A DNA stretch of 64,000 nucleotides from Telluribacter sp035998675. Lineage in GTDB: Bacteria; Bacteroidota; Bacteroidia; Cytophagales; Spirosomataceae. Position numbers and translations under genes: made by a program. This document shows positions 54,507-63,936 of the stretch, piece after piece (the first letter of the stretch is position 1; each line of letters opens with the position of its first letter). The stretch lies in contig NZ_DASYHI010000024.1 of NCBI RefSeq assembly GCF_035998675.1, positions 186,001-250,000 on the forward strand, read 5' to 3'. Below the pieces are notes generated by a model. It saw nothing but the letters and a program-made list of their open reading frames with translations, did not search any database and was not told where the DNA came from.

Positions 54507-54735
54507 TGTCAGACAGCTGAGTTTTCAATTGAGGGCGCAAAGGTTATTCCAAAAAGTCAGATAACCAAATGTTTGCCAGACATTCGTAGTACTTTCAGAA
54601 GATAAAATGGTAAAAAATGGCCCCATAATTATTAAAAGCCAGGGCTGGTTCTTTTACTTAAGGGAGCATCGCTCTGTACCCTGTAACGAAAAAGTAGGTT
54701 TGGTCGTTTCATAAGTAGACAGTATTTTCGGCGAT

Positions 54736-55584
54736 ATGGAAACAAATCCGCATAACTTACACGATCTTATTAAGCTGGCGTTGCTGGAAGACATCGGCGA
54801 CGGCGACCACACCTCTTTATCCTGTGTACCCGCTGAAGCCGCCAAGCGGGCCCGTCTGCTGGTAAAACAGGACGGTATCCTGGCGGGCGTAGAGGTAGCC
54901 CTAGCTATTTTTAAAGAAGTAGATGTTACCCTTAAGATAGATGTACAGCTGCAGGACGGCGCTTCGATAAAAGTAGGGGATGTAGTACTGACGGTAGAAG
55001 GCAGCGCCCGCTCCATTTTGCGGGCCGAGCGATTGGTACTGAATAGCATGCAGCGCATGAGCGGGATAGCTACTTACACCCGGCACATGGTCGACCTCAT
55101 CGCCGACCTGCCCGTGAAGCTCCTGGATACCCGCAAGACTACCCCTAACTTCCGCGTATTTGAGAAAATGGCCACGCGTATTGGCGGGGCGGTCAACCAC
55201 CGCATGGGCCTCTACGACCTTATTATGATTAAGGATAACCACGTTGACTACGCCGGAGGCATTGAAGCCGCTATCCAAAGCGCCCGAAAGTACCTGCACG
55301 AAACGGGCAAAAACCTGAAAATAGAAATAGAGGCACGTAACCTGGCCGAGGTAGACGAGATCCTCCGCCTAGGTGGCGTGGACATTGTGATGCTGGATAA
55401 CTTCTCGCTGGATGACTTGCGCGAAGCCGTACGGCGCATTGGTGGCCGGTACGAGACCGAAGCTTCGGGTAATATCAAAGAAACTACCCTGCGGGCCGTG
55501 GCCGAAACCGGCGTGGACGGTATATCGAGCGGGGCCCTGACGCACCAGATCAAGAGCCTGGACCTGAGCCTAAAGGCCTTCTGA
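54736..55584 (+). CDS. nadC: nicotinate-nucleotide pyrophosphorylase (carboxylating)
   Basis: Converts quinolinate and PRPP to nicotinate mononucleotide in NAD synthesis. The 282 residues are the usual length. Visible: LALLEDIGDGDHTSLSCVP, the quinolinate-binding MQRMSGIATYTRHMVDLI, LDTRKTTPNFRVFEK, AVNHRMGLYDLIMIKDNH, IEIEARNLAEV, and the last-strand ASGNIKETTLRAVAETGVDGISSGALTH (quoted: GVDGISSGALTH). nadA and nadB are not in the window. Confidence 0.98.
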   Translation: METNPHNLHDLIKLALLEDIGDGDHTSLSCVPAEAAKRARLLVKQDGILAGVEVALAIFKEVDVTLKIDVQLQDGASIKVGDVVLTVEGSARSILRAERLVLNSMQRMSGIATYTRHMVDLIADLPVKLLDTRKTTPNFRVFEKMATRIGGAVNHRMGLYDLIMIKDNHVDYAGGIEAAIQSARKYLHETGKNLKIEIEARNLAEVDEILRLGGVDIVMLDNFSLDDLREAVRRIGGRYETEASGNIKETTLRAVAETGVDGISSGALTHQIKSLDLSLKAF

Positions 55585-55602
55585 ACTTAAACTGACCTTA
55601 TA

Positions 55603-57711
55603 TTGGGTAAAGCAAGAGCCATACCGTCCGCGCAAGTAGTACTCCTCCCGACGACGGCATGGCTCTTTTGGTTGCTGACTGGCCCTGCCTTGGCGCAGGA
55701 GCCCCCCCGTCCCGACATTGACATCAACGCGTTTATCCAGGAGCTATTTCCGGTACCTACCGACGAGGCCAACTACGAAGACCTGTACGAAGCATTATAC
55801 CAGCTCTATACCAATCCGCGCAACCTCAACACCGTCACCCGCGATGAACTGGCCGCTACCTACCTGCTTTCGCAGGAGCAGTTAAATGCTTTTTTTGACT
55901 ACCGCATTAAGCTGGGCCCGCTGCTGTCGTTGTATGAACTACAGGCCATACCGGGCTTTGACCTGCCTACCATCCGGCGTCTGCTGCCGTTTGTCGTCGT
56001 ACAGCAAACGGGACTACCCCTGGCCCAGAGCTTTCAGAACCCAACCCAGCACTTCCTGCTGCTGCGCACCGAGCGTCTCCTGGAAACCCAGCGAGGCTTT
56101 TCGGCCATCGATACCAGCTCGCGCTCCCTGACCCGCTACGCCGGTGGCCCCCTGCAGTGGTACGCCCGCTACCGCTACGCTCGCACCGGCGCTTACAGCC
56201 TGGGCTTTACTATGGAAAAAGACGCCGGTGAAGTAGTACGCTGGCAACCCGGCCAACAGGTATTTGGTCCCGACTTCACCTCCTTTCACGCCCAGATCAT
56301 GAACCGGGGGCGGCTCAAAAACCTGATTTTGGGTGATTTTCAGATGCAGGCCGGGCAGGGGATGGTCATGGCGGCTGGTTTTTCGCTGGGGAAGGGGGCC
56401 GAAGTAATACGTACCACCTACCGAAGTACCCTCGGCCTGCGCCCCTATACCTCGGTGCTCGAGGCGGGCTTTTTCCGGGGAATAGCCGCTACCTACGCCC
56501 TCACCCGCAGCATTGACGTCACGGCTTTCTACTCGGGCGTGCGCCGCGACGCCAGTATAAATCCCGAGAACGTGGCCACGGGGCAGTTGCTGGTGTCGTC
56601 GCTGCAAACGGCCGGACTGCACCGGACGCCCGCCGAGCAGGCGCGGCAGGGTATTATCCCGGAGCAGAATCTGGGCTTTCATGCCCTGTACCGCACTCCT
56701 TCGCAACGAGGGCAGCTCGGTATTACGGCGCTAAGTACCTCCTTTGGTGCCGATTTGCAGCGGCGCAGTGTACCGTACAACCGGTTTGAATTTACAGGAA
56801 AAGAAAATCTGGTCATAGGCCTGCACGGCGACTACCGCTGGCAGAATATCCACTTCTTCGGCGAAGGCGCCCGCTCGGCCAGTGGCGGGGTAGGTGGCAT
56901 CGGCGGACTGATTGCAGCCCTGGGCAAAACCCTGGACTTTACGCTGCTGCTCCGCCACTACGACCGCCATTTCCATACATTTTACGGGAATTCATTCGGC
57001 GAAGCCACGCGGCCCATTAACGAAACAGGTACCTACTGGGGCCTTCGGTACGCGCCCAGTCGTCGCTGGCAGTTCAGCGGGTTCTACGACCGCTTCCGGT
57101 TTCCCTGGCTCAAGTACCTGGTCAATGCTCCCTCCGTGGGGCACGACTACTTCCTGCACGCGCAGTGGATGCCCAACAAACGGCTGCGTACCTACGCGCT
57201 CCTGCACGAAGAGCACAAGCAGCGCAACCTGCCCGGAAGCAGTGAGCAGCCCATGAACCCACTCGCCACGACCATTCGCCGTACCGCCCTGATTAATTTT
57301 GAATACGAAGTACCCATGCAGTTCAGTGTCCGGACGCGGGTACAGGGGGGTGACTTTACCTATGTAGGTACCTCCCGCTCGCGGGGTTTTGCCGTACTGC
57401 AGGATGCTACCTGGCGGTGGCGGCAACTGGAGCTGAGCGGACGGGTCGCCTTTTTCTCCACTGACAACTACGACAGCCGCCAGTACGTGTACGAGAAGGA
57501 TGTGCTGTACGCGTTTTCGTTACCGGCCTACTACGACCAGGGTACCCGGCACTACCTCATGGCCCGCTATGTACTTAGCAAACACCTGCGGGTATGGCTC
57601 CGCTGGTCCCAGACCCTTTACTCCAGCCTGGAATCAATCAGCTCGGGTCTCAACGAGATACAGGGCAGCACCCGCAGCGAAGTAAAGGCGCAGGTCATGT
57701 ACCAGTTTTAA
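55603..57711 (+). CDS. exported helix-hairpin-helix protein with barrel-like region
   Basis: A 702-residue exported protein starting at TTG 55603; no ATG gives a signal peptide, which ends PALAQ. Residues about 50-130 form paired ComEA-type helix-hairpin-helix units (NLNTVTRDELAATYLLSQEQ, GPLLSLYELQAIPGFD). The rest is rich in alternating aromatic strands (WYARYRYARTGAYSLGF, GDFQMQAGQGMVMAAGF, VKAQVMYQF at the end), as in outer-membrane barrels. HhH usually binds DNA, so a surface or periplasmic DNA-related role is possible but unproved. It follows nadC by 18 bases. Confidence 0.8.
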   Translation: MGKARAIPSAQVVLLPTTAWLFWLLTGPALAQEPPRPDIDINAFIQELFPVPTDEANYEDLYEALYQLYTNPRNLNTVTRDELAATYLLSQEQLNAFFDYRIKLGPLLSLYELQAIPGFDLPTIRRLLPFVVVQQTGLPLAQSFQNPTQHFLLLRTERLLETQRGFSAIDTSSRSLTRYAGGPLQWYARYRYARTGAYSLGFTMEKDAGEVVRWQPGQQVFGPDFTSFHAQIMNRGRLKNLILGDFQMQAGQGMVMAAGFSLGKGAEVIRTTYRSTLGLRPYTSVLEAGFFRGIAATYALTRSIDVTAFYSGVRRDASINPENVATGQLLVSSLQTAGLHRTPAEQARQGIIPEQNLGFHALYRTPSQRGQLGITALSTSFGADLQRRSVPYNRFEFTGKENLVIGLHGDYRWQNIHFFGEGARSASGGVGGIGGLIAALGKTLDFTLLLRHYDRHFHTFYGNSFGEATRPINETGTYWGLRYAPSRRWQFSGFYDRFRFPWLKYLVNAPSVGHDYFLHAQWMPNKRLRTYALLHEEHKQRNLPGSSEQPMNPLATTIRRTALINFEYEVPMQFSVRTRVQGGDFTYVGTSRSRGFAVLQDATWRWRQLELSGRVAFFSTDNYDSRQYVYEKDVLYAFSLPAYYDQGTRHYLMARYVLSKHLRVWLRWSQTLYSSLESISSGLNEIQGSTRSEVKAQVMYQF

Positions 57712-57803
57712 TGGTCGATTTTGGGTTAGAGAATGTCGGTGGCCGTGAAGGTCAAAGAGGTCTGGTAGTACTTATCTGTTCTTCCGGCTTCTCCCGTTAG
57801 GGG

Positions 57804-58955
57804 CTACTCAACCCGGTACTGGATGTACTTCAGAGGGGAGGAGTTGCCAGTGCTTTTAGTAGCTACTATAAAAGAATCGTCGGCTTGCCAGCTAAATCCA
57901 AACCCCTGGGGGTACTGCCGGAATACCTGGTTTTCGATATCCAGCAGCCATACGTCAGGCGCTCCGGCCAGGTTGGACGAGAAAAGTAAATACCTCCCGC
58001 TGGGCGACATTTCCGGAAAATCAACGGCATAGTGCAGGGCTATGGGAAAAGCTCCGGACTGTCCGCTGGAAATATCAAACTGCTGCAAGCCTTTCCCCGA
58101 CACCCCGTCGACATAATAAAGCAGTCGGGTACCGTCGCTGTGCCATGTCCAGCGCACACTACTAAACAGCTGAGAAGGGTAGAACCGCTTCTCGGCTGCT
58201 TCTTTTTCATTGAATAAAAATAGTCCGCTGCGGTTGTAATCTTTGTAGGCAACAGATTTTCCGTCGGGAGAAATTTTAAAATCCCACAGTCGTACCTGGG
58301 AGGGTAGTTGGTAAGAAACAACCGCCTTGCCCCCTACATCATAGTAAGCGGCTTTGCGGTCTTTTCCGCTGGTTTGTTCCAGAAAAAGCCGGTCCGAGTT
58401 GCTGCTCCACCCACGCACAAAGCCGGAGCCGATGGTGGCCAGGAGGGTATTCTGCGTCAGGTCTTTCACCAGTACGTCCTTGCCTTCCAGGTAGGCTACT
58501 TTCTTTCCGTCCGGCGAAAAATAGCGGGTTGAAGCCCCTGCCGCTGTTTCGGCTATTGTGTTTGTTGACGAATACTCGTGCCGGATTGCTACAATGGGCT
58601 CACTGAGCGGCGTTGTGACCGACCCCCTGGTACCTTTGGAGGCTATGAAGTAGAGGGTGTTGGGCTTTAGGTTGTTCAACCGCACCGTAGTTGAGTCGGT
58701 GGTGAAGGCATAGGTTAGCTGATCGGGGCGCTCGCCAAGCCATATTTCGGCTTTATCAAATTTAGCAGGTACGGGTCCGTTGTGGGAAGCAAAGACCTTT
58801 CCCGATAGCTGTAGCTCAACATAAGACTGATGATTGACAGAGCGTAGCGCTACTTCTGTAAGTCCGTCGGGCATAGGCTCCGGCGAGTGACCACATTGAA
58901 AGGCACTGCTTAACAGTACTACGAACGCGCTGTAAACTAAAGTCTTTTTTAGCAT
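57804..58955 (-). CDS. TolB-like beta-propeller lipoprotein
   Basis: A 383-residue exported protein. The ATG at 58955 opens a signal peptide with an irregular lipobox (SAFQC). An N-terminal fibronectin-like domain (about 30-125, VTTPLSEPIVAIRHEY at its end) precedes PD40/WD40-like repeats: RYFSPDGKKVAYLEG, FKISPDGKSVAYKD, TWHSDGTRLLYY, EMSPSGRYLLFSSN and FSWQADDSFIVAT. Similar propellers bind peptides or sense envelope state. It is the last gene before the divergent nadC-HhH pair; the DUF4249 gene lies 69 bases upstream. Confidence 0.82.
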   Translation of the reverse strand: MLKKTLVYSAFVVLLSSAFQCGHSPEPMPDGLTEVALRSVNHQSYVELQLSGKVFASHNGPVPAKFDKAEIWLGERPDQLTYAFTTDSTTVRLNNLKPNTLYFIASKGTRGSVTTPLSEPIVAIRHEYSSTNTIAETAAGASTRYFSPDGKKVAYLEGKDVLVKDLTQNTLLATIGSGFVRGWSSNSDRLFLEQTSGKDRKAAYYDVGGKAVVSYQLPSQVRLWDFKISPDGKSVAYKDYNRSGLFLFNEKEAAEKRFYPSQLFSSVRWTWHSDGTRLLYYVDGVSGKGLQQFDISSGQSGAFPIALHYAVDFPEMSPSGRYLLFSSNLAGAPDVWLLDIENQVFRQYPQGFGFSWQADDSFIVATKSTGNSSPLKYIQYRVE

Positions 58956-59024
58956 CCTATATATTCGAAATAGTGTTTCAGGATAAAGATAAACAAATTC
59001 CGGAAACAATAGACCTCTATCGGC

Positions 59025-59945
59025 TCAATCCTCCGGTTTGGCTTTGGCCGGGTCAATAATGGTTTCGGCGCGGCTGATGGCGGAGGCGCCGAAGAAACCC
59101 AGCGCTTGTTTGCCAGCCGGATTCCGGTTGCGGACGTTGGTAAAAATATTGGCGGGAGGCGTGGCAAAAATTCCGCCGTTCGTAGACTCCTGCCGTACCT
59201 GCTGCAGAAAATAGTAGGCTTCGGGCGTAATGCTGTGCAGTTCGACGCCTACCGTGTCGCCCGCCGAAAAAAGACGATTGACGTTGATGGAGCGCCGGAG
59301 GGGTAAAATAAACACGAGCCCGTCCGAGACCGAACCGGGTGAAAAAGCCGCGTCAAACGCCAGCGTGATGTTTTCGGGGTCGTCGGCGTACAAACCCCCT
59401 CCTTTAAGGGCTTTAATCCAGTAGGTATCGCCCACGCCCCCAAAATCACGCGCGTAAAATTCGGCAAAGAACCCTTCTCTGGGACCGTCGGGCGGATTAA
59501 AAGGCAATGATTCGGCCTGGTACACCAGCGAGTCAATAACGGGTACGGGCCGGATGGAGGAGGTAGCGGTATACGCTTCGCCGCCATAGTTCACCCGTAG
59601 CGTGTAGGTGCGGCCGATGCGCCCCAGCGTATCGCCCGGCCGGGGTACCCAGTAGTAGACACCAGTACCCGTACTATCTTTAAACGGGAAAACCTGCCCT
59701 TGTCCATCGGTAACCGTTACCTCCGCGCCCAGCGCCGGCTGCGGCTCGTTGTTATTGAAGTACCCCGACGACAAGGTCAGCCTGATGCGCTGGGGGCCGG
59801 GCTGGTTGGTAAGCCAGCCGTCTACGACCAGCTGCTGGGGGCCATTTTCAACGGACAAATCAATGACATCTTCGCAGCTTACCAGCCAAGGGCTCATGCC
59901 CAGTAGCAGGGCAAGTACTACAATATAGTTACGTCTTTTTTTCAT
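59025..59945 (-). CDS. DUF4249 lipoprotein
   Basis: A 306-residue outer-membrane lipoprotein (lipobox LVSC) of the DUF4249 family, which regularly pairs with TonB-dependent receptors in Bacteroidota. The N-terminal CEDVIDLSVENGPQQLVVDGWLTNQPGPQRIRLTLS segment (quoted in part: LVVDGWLTNQPG) and the late FTNVRNRNPAGKQALGFFGAS (quoted: AGKQALGFFGAS) are family patterns. The ATG at 59945 is preferred to an earlier one. It is presumably the surface partner of the receptor at 60712; an NmrA-like gene lies between them. Confidence 0.9.
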   Translation of the reverse strand: MKKRRNYIVVLALLLGMSPWLVSCEDVIDLSVENGPQQLVVDGWLTNQPGPQRIRLTLSSGYFNNNEPQPALGAEVTVTDGQGQVFPFKDSTGTGVYYWVPRPGDTLGRIGRTYTLRVNYGGEAYTATSSIRPVPVIDSLVYQAESLPFNPPDGPREGFFAEFYARDFGGVGDTYWIKALKGGGLYADDPENITLAFDAAFSPGSVSDGLVFILPLRRSINVNRLFSAGDTVGVELHSITPEAYYFLQQVRQESTNGGIFATPPANIFTNVRNRNPAGKQALGFFGASAISRAETIIDPAKAKPED

Positions 59946-60039
59946 AGTTGGGTAGGGCACTAGGTACCCAATCAAATACAGTTACTGATTTATTCTACAG
60001 CAAAAAGAACCAAACCCGAACGGGTCAGGTACTTCCAGC

Positions 60040-60708
60040 TCACTCTGACGAAATAATTGGCTTTTGCTTCACGTAGCGCGCTTCGGCGAGGCTGTCCAGC
60101 ATAAACCGGGCTACCGCCCGGCGGCTTACCATCAGTTTGGGTTGGGCCGAGGAGTCCAGTACCACTTTTACCCCTTGATCTCCCGAGCCGTTGGTCAGAC
60201 CAACGGGCCGGACTATGGTCCAGTCCAGGTTTGACTTCTCAATTATTTCCTCCTGCCGCTCGTGGTCCCGGTAGGCTACCCCTATGTTGCTGTTGTCGAT
60301 CATAAACCTGAACCAGCCGGGTATATCTTTTTTGGTTTCGAGCACCCCCCAGGCCGTTGTGACCAGCAACCGCTTAACGGATAGCTCCTGACAGAGAGCT
60401 ACTACTTTATGAGCGGTAGAAGAAAGCAGGTCCGACGGTGAGCGCAGCGCCGACCAGGGAAAGTCCGTAGTCCGGGAAATATTAAGCGTACTTAGTACCG
60501 CGTCGCAGCCCGTAAAAGCTTTACGAAGTACCTGTTCGTCGGCAGGAGTACCTTCCACCAGGTCAAGGTTTTCGTGCCGCAGCTTCCAGGCCGAGGGGTT
60601 GCGAACAATAGCGCGAACCTGATAGCCCCGCGCCAGGGCTTCTTTTACAACCCACTGGCCGGTGCGGCCGGTTGCACCTATTACAGCAATAGTAGGAGGA
60701 GTAGGCAT
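60040..60708 (-). CDS. NAD(P)-binding atypical SDR / NmrA-like protein
   Basis: A 222-residue single-domain Rossmann protein. GATGRTGQWVVKEALARGY near the N-terminus is the NAD(P)-binding loop; RAIVRNPS supplies a basic residue for NADPH. The region WTIVRPVGLTNGSG and the C-terminal VSRRAVARFMLDSL are typical of NmrA/SDR5 members. The YxxxK catalytic pair is not evident, so it may be a redox sensor or an isomerase/reductase of unknown substrate. It starts three bases after the TonB receptor stop, so it is in that operon. Confidence 0.88.
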   Translation of the reverse strand: MPTPPTIAVIGATGRTGQWVVKEALARGYQVRAIVRNPSAWKLRHENLDLVEGTPADEQVLRKAFTGCDAVLSTLNISRTTDFPWSALRSPSDLLSSTAHKVVALCQELSVKRLLVTTAWGVLETKKDIPGWFRFMIDNSNIGVAYRDHERQEEIIEKSNLDWTIVRPVGLTNGSGDQGVKVVLDSSAQPKLMVSRRAVARFMLDSLAEARYVKQKPIISSE

Positions 60709-60711
60709 GAG

Positions 60712-63078
60712 TTAAAACCTGAAATTATAGGTTACGGCGGGTACTACGGTACCAATTACTGAGTACCGCACGGCTTCGGTAATCTGCGGATTATCCTCGT
60801 TTTGCCGTACGTACACTGAAAAAGGATTGCGCCGATTATACACATTGTATACCGAAAACACCCATTCCCCTTCGCCCCGGCCGAAGAGTTTCTTCCGCGA
60901 CTTCAGCGTAGCGGCCAGGTCAAGGCGGTGGTAGGCCGGTATGCGGTTGTTGTTGCGGGCATTGTACACGTTGTAAGGCAGTGCCCAATTTTTCCATACA
61001 AAGCGGTTGGTGGGGAAGGTAGCGGGCGTTCCCGAGGTAAATGTAAAGTTCGAGGAGAGCGTCCAGCGGTCGTTTAGCCCAAAAATGCCTACGGCGGTGA
61101 AGTTATGGGGTTTGTCAAAGCGGGCCGGAAACCAGTTGTTATTGCTGACGCCTTCCACCAGCCGCTCGGTACGCGCCAGGGTGTAGCTGAGCCAGCCGGT
61201 GAGGCGTCCTTTGTTTTTCTTAAGATAAAACTCCGCCCCGTAGGCGCGGCCTTCGCCAAAGAGCAGGTCGCCTTCCACGTAGCGGTTCAGGAGCAGGTCA
61301 GAGTTACGAACGTAGTCAATCTGGTTTTGCAGGGTCTTGTAGTACACTTCCACCGAAGCCTCGTAGGTATTGTCCCGGAAGTTCTGAAACCAGCCCAACG
61401 CTACCTGATCGGCCAGTTCGGGTCGAATGGTGCGGGTACTCAGCGTCCAGACGTCCAGCGGCGAACTGGCAGCGGTATTGGACAGCAGGTGCAGGTACTG
61501 CGCCGTGCGGTTGTAGCTGGCTTTGATAGAGGCGGTAGACGATAAACCTATGTTCATAGAGAACCGTGGCTCCCAGTTGCCGTACTGCTGAATCGTTTCC
61601 CCCTGCCGGTACTGCTCGCCCGGCAAGACCGGGAACTTCCGCTCGCCGGGTACTACCTCCCGGAACTCATAGACCTGCCCGGGTCCCAGGTAGCGGTAGT
61701 GGGAGTAGCGAATACCGTACTGCAGCGACAGCCGCTCCGATACCTTCTGCTCGTTACCGATGTACAGAGCTGACTCGTCGCCGTAGCGGGGTTGCAGACT
61801 AATGTCGCGCCGCTCTCCGGCCGAGATGGCTATGGCCGCGCCCGGCCGGGAGTCGTAGTGGATGTACTGCCCGCCAAAGGAGATCTGGTTGTTGGGGGTG
61901 AGGTAGTAGGTAAAGTCCGGCTTAACGCTCTTGCTGATGATTTTGGAGTTCCACACAAAGCGATCGGGGTTTTCTTCCTTGCTGTCTGACTCGAGGGCGT
62001 AGTCGTAGTTGCTGTAGTAGCCGGTCAGGTTCAGGAATAGCTTGTTGGAAAAAACATGGTTCCAACGGGCGGTGGCGGTCCCGTTGCCCCAGCCAAAGCC
62101 AAAGTCGGCCCCGAAGACATCGCGGCCGAAGTAACCGGACGCGTAGAAGGTATTCTTGTCGTTGAGGCGGTAGTTGGCCTTGGCGGTGAGGTCGTAGAAA
62201 TTGAAGCGGGCACCTTTCAAATCTTTGTTCAGGAAAGGCTTGGCCAGCACATCAATGTAGGACCGCCGCGCCGCCACAATAAACGACCCGCGCCCCTGCA
62301 TAAACGGCTGCTCGTAGGTAAGCCGCGAAAAGATAGTACCTATACCGCCGTTGATTTCACGCTTTTTGGAGTTGCCTTCCTTCATCCTGACGTCCAGGAT
62401 CGAGGAAATGCGTCCCCCGTACTGTGCGGGTATGCCACCTTTGATTAGTTTTACGTCTTTTACCGCGTCGGGATTAAAGACCGAAAAGAAACCAAACAAA
62501 TGGGACGAATTGTAGACGGGCGCTTCGTCGAGCAGCACCAGGTTCTGCGAAATATCGCCCCCGCGTACATTAAAGCCCGAGGCCCCTTCGCCCACGGTGG
62601 TTACGCCCGGCAGCAGCTGAATGCTCCGGATGAGGTCTACCTCGCCCAGCAGGGCGGGCATTTGCCGGATGGTCTTCATTTCCACCCGGTTCACCGACAT
62701 TTCGATGCTCCGTACGTTTTCGTCCTCCTTCCGGGTCGACACCACCACTTCCTGCAGCTGTCGGCTTTCCTCGGTCATCTCCACATCAAGGCGCTGGTCG
62801 GCCGTAAGGGTTACGGATTTTTCGAGTTTGTTGTACCCTATGTAGGTGTATACCAGCGTATAAGTACCGCTGGGCAGCGTTAAAGAATAAAAGCCGTAGG
62901 GATTGGTAATAACGCCGGTACCCGCCTCCCGTACATACACCGACACGCCAATAAGCCCTTCGCCGTTGGAAGCATCTTTTACGTAACCGCTAACGGTAGG
63001 CCGGTCCTGCGCTTTACCAGCTGTGGGTACCAAAAAGCAGAGAAAAATCGGGATATATATACGCAGAAAGTACTTCAT
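60712..63078 (-). CDS. TonB-dependent receptor (DUF4249-associated type)
   Basis: A 788-residue outer-membrane receptor. Order: signal peptide, carboxypeptidase-regulatory-like domain (VSGYVKDASNGEGLIGVSVYVRE, about 30-110), a plug with LPGVTTVGEGASGFNVRGGDISQNLVLLDEAPVYNSSHLFGFFSVFNPDAVKDVKLIKGGIPAQYGGRISSILDVR (quoted in part: SGFNVRGGDISQN, IKGGIPAQYGGR), and a barrel ending VPAVTYNFRF. It is shorter than the SusC protein at 5637 and has no SusD partner; DUF4249 takes that place. Ligand unknown. Confidence 0.95.
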   Translation of the reverse strand: MKYFLRIYIPIFLCFLVPTAGKAQDRPTVSGYVKDASNGEGLIGVSVYVREAGTGVITNPYGFYSLTLPSGTYTLVYTYIGYNKLEKSVTLTADQRLDVEMTEESRQLQEVVVSTRKEDENVRSIEMSVNRVEMKTIRQMPALLGEVDLIRSIQLLPGVTTVGEGASGFNVRGGDISQNLVLLDEAPVYNSSHLFGFFSVFNPDAVKDVKLIKGGIPAQYGGRISSILDVRMKEGNSKKREINGGIGTIFSRLTYEQPFMQGRGSFIVAARRSYIDVLAKPFLNKDLKGARFNFYDLTAKANYRLNDKNTFYASGYFGRDVFGADFGFGWGNGTATARWNHVFSNKLFLNLTGYYSNYDYALESDSKEENPDRFVWNSKIISKSVKPDFTYYLTPNNQISFGGQYIHYDSRPGAAIAISAGERRDISLQPRYGDESALYIGNEQKVSERLSLQYGIRYSHYRYLGPGQVYEFREVVPGERKFPVLPGEQYRQGETIQQYGNWEPRFSMNIGLSSTASIKASYNRTAQYLHLLSNTAASSPLDVWTLSTRTIRPELADQVALGWFQNFRDNTYEASVEVYYKTLQNQIDYVRNSDLLLNRYVEGDLLFGEGRAYGAEFYLKKNKGRLTGWLSYTLARTERLVEGVSNNNWFPARFDKPHNFTAVGIFGLNDRWTLSSNFTFTSGTPATFPTNRFVWKNWALPYNVYNARNNNRIPAYHRLDLAATLKSRKKLFGRGEGEWVFSVYNVYNRRNPFSVYVRQNEDNPQITEAVRYSVIGTVVPAVTYNFRF

Positions 63079-63228
63079 GAAAATTGAATTTTTCTCATTT
63101 TATTTAACGCAAAACAACATAAATAAGCAATGTGTTTGTACAAAAAAATGATGAATCGCTCAAAAGGCTTGCTGAACGGGAAGCCCGGAGAGGAGAACCG
63201 CGCAAACAGCAGTGCAGGACAAAACGAA

Positions 63229-63255
63229 AAGGCCTCTCCGAGCAGGAGAAGCCTT
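63229..63255 (-). terminator. terminator after rpmB
   Basis: Arms 63229-63239 and 63245-63255 pair over 11 positions with one mismatch and a five-base loop; the minus transcript then reads TTTTCGTTTT. It is 43 bases past the rpmB stop. Confidence 0.6.
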
Positions 63256-63297
63256 CAGTAATTCGTTAACAAATTCGTCGTAGCGAACTACAATGTC

Positions 63298-63537
63298 TTA
63301 GAAAGTAAGCGTACCTTTTTCGTAGGCTTTCTTGATAACAGCCTCAACACCATTCTTATTAATGGTACGCAGAGCTGAAGTAGATACTTTAAGCGTTACC
63401 CATTCACCCGTAGAAGGAATGAAAAAGCGCTTCTTCTGTAGGTTAGGATAAAACTTACGCTTCGTCTTATTATTAGCGTGCGATACGTTGTTACCTACAC
63501 GTGTTCTTTTTCCGGTAATTTGACAAACCTTAGCCAT
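63298..63537 (-). CDS. rpmB: ribosomal protein L28
   Basis: A 79-residue large-subunit protein: MAKVCQITGKRTRVGNNVSHANNKTKRKF at the N-terminus (quoted: CQITGKRTRVGNNVSHAN) and the C-terminal VSTSALRTINKNGVEAVI. The CxxC zinc pair found in some L28 proteins is reduced to one cysteine. It has its own promoter and terminator; no rpmG is adjacent. Confidence 0.98.
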   Translation of the reverse strand: MAKVCQITGKRTRVGNNVSHANNKTKRKFYPNLQKKRFFIPSTGEWVTLKVSTSALRTINKNGVEAVIKKAYEKGTLTF

Positions 63538-63565
63538 GATCTTTCAATTTTTGCAAATGAGGGTG

Positions 63566-63596
63566 CAAATATCAACAAAATTTGAGGAACCCACAA
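63566..63596 (-). promoter_or_regulatory. promoter of rpmB
   Basis: Minus strand: TTG (63596-63594), 20-nt spacer, then GATATTTGC (63573-63565), one base off TAnnTTTGC. The spacing is what Bacteroidota sigma factors prefer. The ATG is about 29 bases on. Confidence 0.5.
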
Positions 63597-63621
63597 GCTC
63601 ATTTCCAAAAAAACCTGATTA

Positions 63622-63837
63622 TTATTTACTTTCTGGCTTGGGTACCTCCCTGGTTTGCTTGGGATTAAATCCATACGGACAGTGCAGGCAACCACTTTTA
63701 CAGCAATAGCCTCTCCTGAGGTGGTACTTTTCCGTAAATACCACAAACCCCTTGTCGTTCAGGTAGTAGTCATCCTCGGTAAGCCCTGTGAGTTTAGGCT
63801 TTAACGCCTTTCGTAATCTGGTCTGGTTCTTAGACAT
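63622..63837 (-). CDS. DUF5522 small cysteine-rich protein
   Basis: 71 residues with the DUF5522 core: LTEDDYYLNDKGFVVFTEKYHLRRGYCCKSGCLHCPYGF (quoted: GYCCKSGCLHCPYGF). Four cysteines in CCxxxCxxC suggest a metal or Fe-S site. The function of the family is unknown. It is just upstream of rpmB on the same strand. Confidence 0.9.
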   Translation of the reverse strand: MSKNQTRLRKALKPKLTGLTEDDYYLNDKGFVVFTEKYHLRRGYCCKSGCLHCPYGFNPKQTREVPKPESK

Positions 63838-63936
63838 TAGGTCAAAATGAGGGTTTTTTGTACTTTTACCCCTCCAACAGCTTGTCTATTAGCATTGTTT
63901 AGTTCACTCAGTTGATATAATTACTACTTACTACCT

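Noticed and set aside
63495..63746. 83-residue frame between rpmB and the DUF5522 gene
   Set aside because: It overlaps both genes in another frame and its sequence has no family features.
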